From Bacteroidetes bacterium UBA5697 (lineage in GTDB: Bacteria > Bacteroidota > Bacteroidia > B-17B0 > Aurantibacillaceae), in NCBI GenBank assembly GCA_002420145.1, contig DIHL01000001.1:1-17099 (forward strand): DNA of 17,099 nt, given 5' to 3'. Within the stretch, counting starts at the first letter, position 1. Each line of letters starts with the position of its first letter. The position numbers and the translations under genes were made by a program. Positions 16,548-17,099 of this stretch are shown here, in pieces. Below the pieces are notes generated by a model, which saw only the letters and a program-made list of their open reading frames with translations, ran no database searches and had not been told where the DNA came from.

Positions 16548-17099
16548 AAATTAATTTTTAGTGTTGTCCTTGTTAGTTATAATAAAGCTAATGTTTTGTT
16601 GTCCGCATAAGTTTTAGGTACTGTTAGCGGTTCGGTGTTTTTATTAGGTACGTTTGCAATACACTATTGTCTGTATGAGCTTTAGTGGAATTCCAAACTT
16701 ATAGCATTATATTTAAACCTCAACCTAATTATTTAAAAAATTAAGTGGACAAATTCCTACTAAAAGTATCTAAAAAAACAATCTCTGGCAGCACATAATT
16801 TTTTCCTTTGCTGCATTGCTCAGCTATGCGTAAGGATTTGTAAAAGATAGGGAACACTACAATTTATTTTTAGAAAGTAGGGTTAGGGTTATCTGGTATA
16901 TTTTTTATTATAGTTAAAATTATTTTTGCTTTTTCAAATAGTTTTTGGTCAAATTTTAGTTTGTTGGTATTTCTACCTTCGTTTTTTAATTAACTTAACT
17001 GCTTAAACAACTTAACAATTCAAAGTGATATTTCACACTTTAATTTTAGTAATATTTTAAATTATAAATTTATGTTGCAGTCCCCTATTGGGAAGAGCT
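16548..17099. other. 552-bp region without a convincing gene
   Basis: No frame here has a plausible start and coding length. Visible structure includes a direct repeat TGTTGTCC (16562-16569 and 16597-16604), a bulged hairpin CCGC-a-TAA/TTA-GCGG (16603-16630), CAATA/TATTG around a 3-nt loop (16657-16669), a perfect TGGAATTCCA (16686-16695), and a nested imperfect hairpin CCTT..GCTG/CAGC..AAGG (16805-16835). AAAGTGA/TCACaCTTT lies near 17023-17040. The first 280 bp or so are less AT-rich than the last 200 bp. It could be a decayed gene or cassette, a dispersed repeat, or the upstream region of a gene beyond the window. Confidence 0.5.

Noticed and set aside
16546..16559. AAAAATTAATTTTT as a dnaB terminator
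   Set aside because: It is a perfect palindrome but consists of A/T only and has no loop, so it would make a very weak hairpin; not called a terminator.
16597..16630. Possible integron attC-type site around the CCGC...GCGG hairpin
   Set aside because: The boxes do not match RYYYAAC/GTTRRRY, the element is too short, and there is no integrase or cassette series.
16878..16891. GGGTTAGGGTTA, resembling a vertebrate telomere repeat
   Set aside because: There are only two units, with no further copies nearby; chance in a bacterial chromosome.
16870..16989. A 39-codon minus-strand open stretch ending NIPDNPNPTF
   Set aside because: It has no start codon, is Lys/Asn-rich as expected from AT-rich DNA, and I recognise no family. 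It may be a remnant but is not supportable as a gene.

Overview
The window is AT-rich chromosomal DNA from a member of the Bacteroidota (Flavobacteriales-like, although the order cannot be fixed from this sequence alone). The evidence is a type IX secretion (T9SS) C-terminal sorting domain, a single-polypeptide fusion of branched-chain 2-oxoacid dehydrogenase E1 alpha and beta, a likely DUF5723 outer-membrane protein, a DUF4468-type secreted protein, a HisKA_2 sensor kinase with periplasmic TPRs, promoters of the TTG/TAnnTTTG type, and start codons that mostly lack a Shine-Dalgarno sequence. There are no rRNA, tRNA, CRISPR, insertion-sequence or phage genes.

Left block (8-5806, minus strand): a tightly packed four-gene transcription unit, read right to left. 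It encodes a large lipoprotein, a beta-barrel-like protein (probable DUF5723), a secreted seven-bladed propeller with a T9SS tail, and a multi-pass family 39-type glycosyltransferase. It ends in a 17-bp perfect hairpin. The gene junctions are a 1-nt overlap (TAATG), 6 nt and 4 nt, so the products are probably made together. All four look destined for the cell envelope, and I consider this the best candidate in the window for an undescribed functional module.

Middle block (5820-8260): a small four-helix membrane protein runs divergently from the operon. Both divergent genes have a TAnnTTTG box only 4-6 nt before the ATG, so both mRNAs may be leaderless. The membrane-protein gene then meets, tail to tail, the AAA+ ATPase gene rarA/mgsA, sharing a TTAA. 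A small secreted protein of unknown function follows on the plus strand and ends at a good intrinsic terminator.

Metabolic block (8315-12613, plus strand): the 2-oxoacid dehydrogenase E1 fusion, the DUF4468-like exported protein with a terminator, and an arginase-superfamily enzyme (probable formimidoylglutamase). The leader of the E1 gene holds a rare AAGGAGG placed ideally before a seven-codon open frame (MNICFLL), a possible leader peptide.

Right block (12614-17099): a GC-richer, composite, palindromic intergenic repeat separates the enzyme from a convergent sensor kinase gene that starts with TTG. A 261-bp divergent intergenic region with nested inverted repeats leads into dnaB, the replicative helicase. 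The last 552 bp hold no convincing gene, only several small inverted repeats and a short direct repeat. Most of the window is conserved housekeeping and envelope content with no signs of recent transfer.
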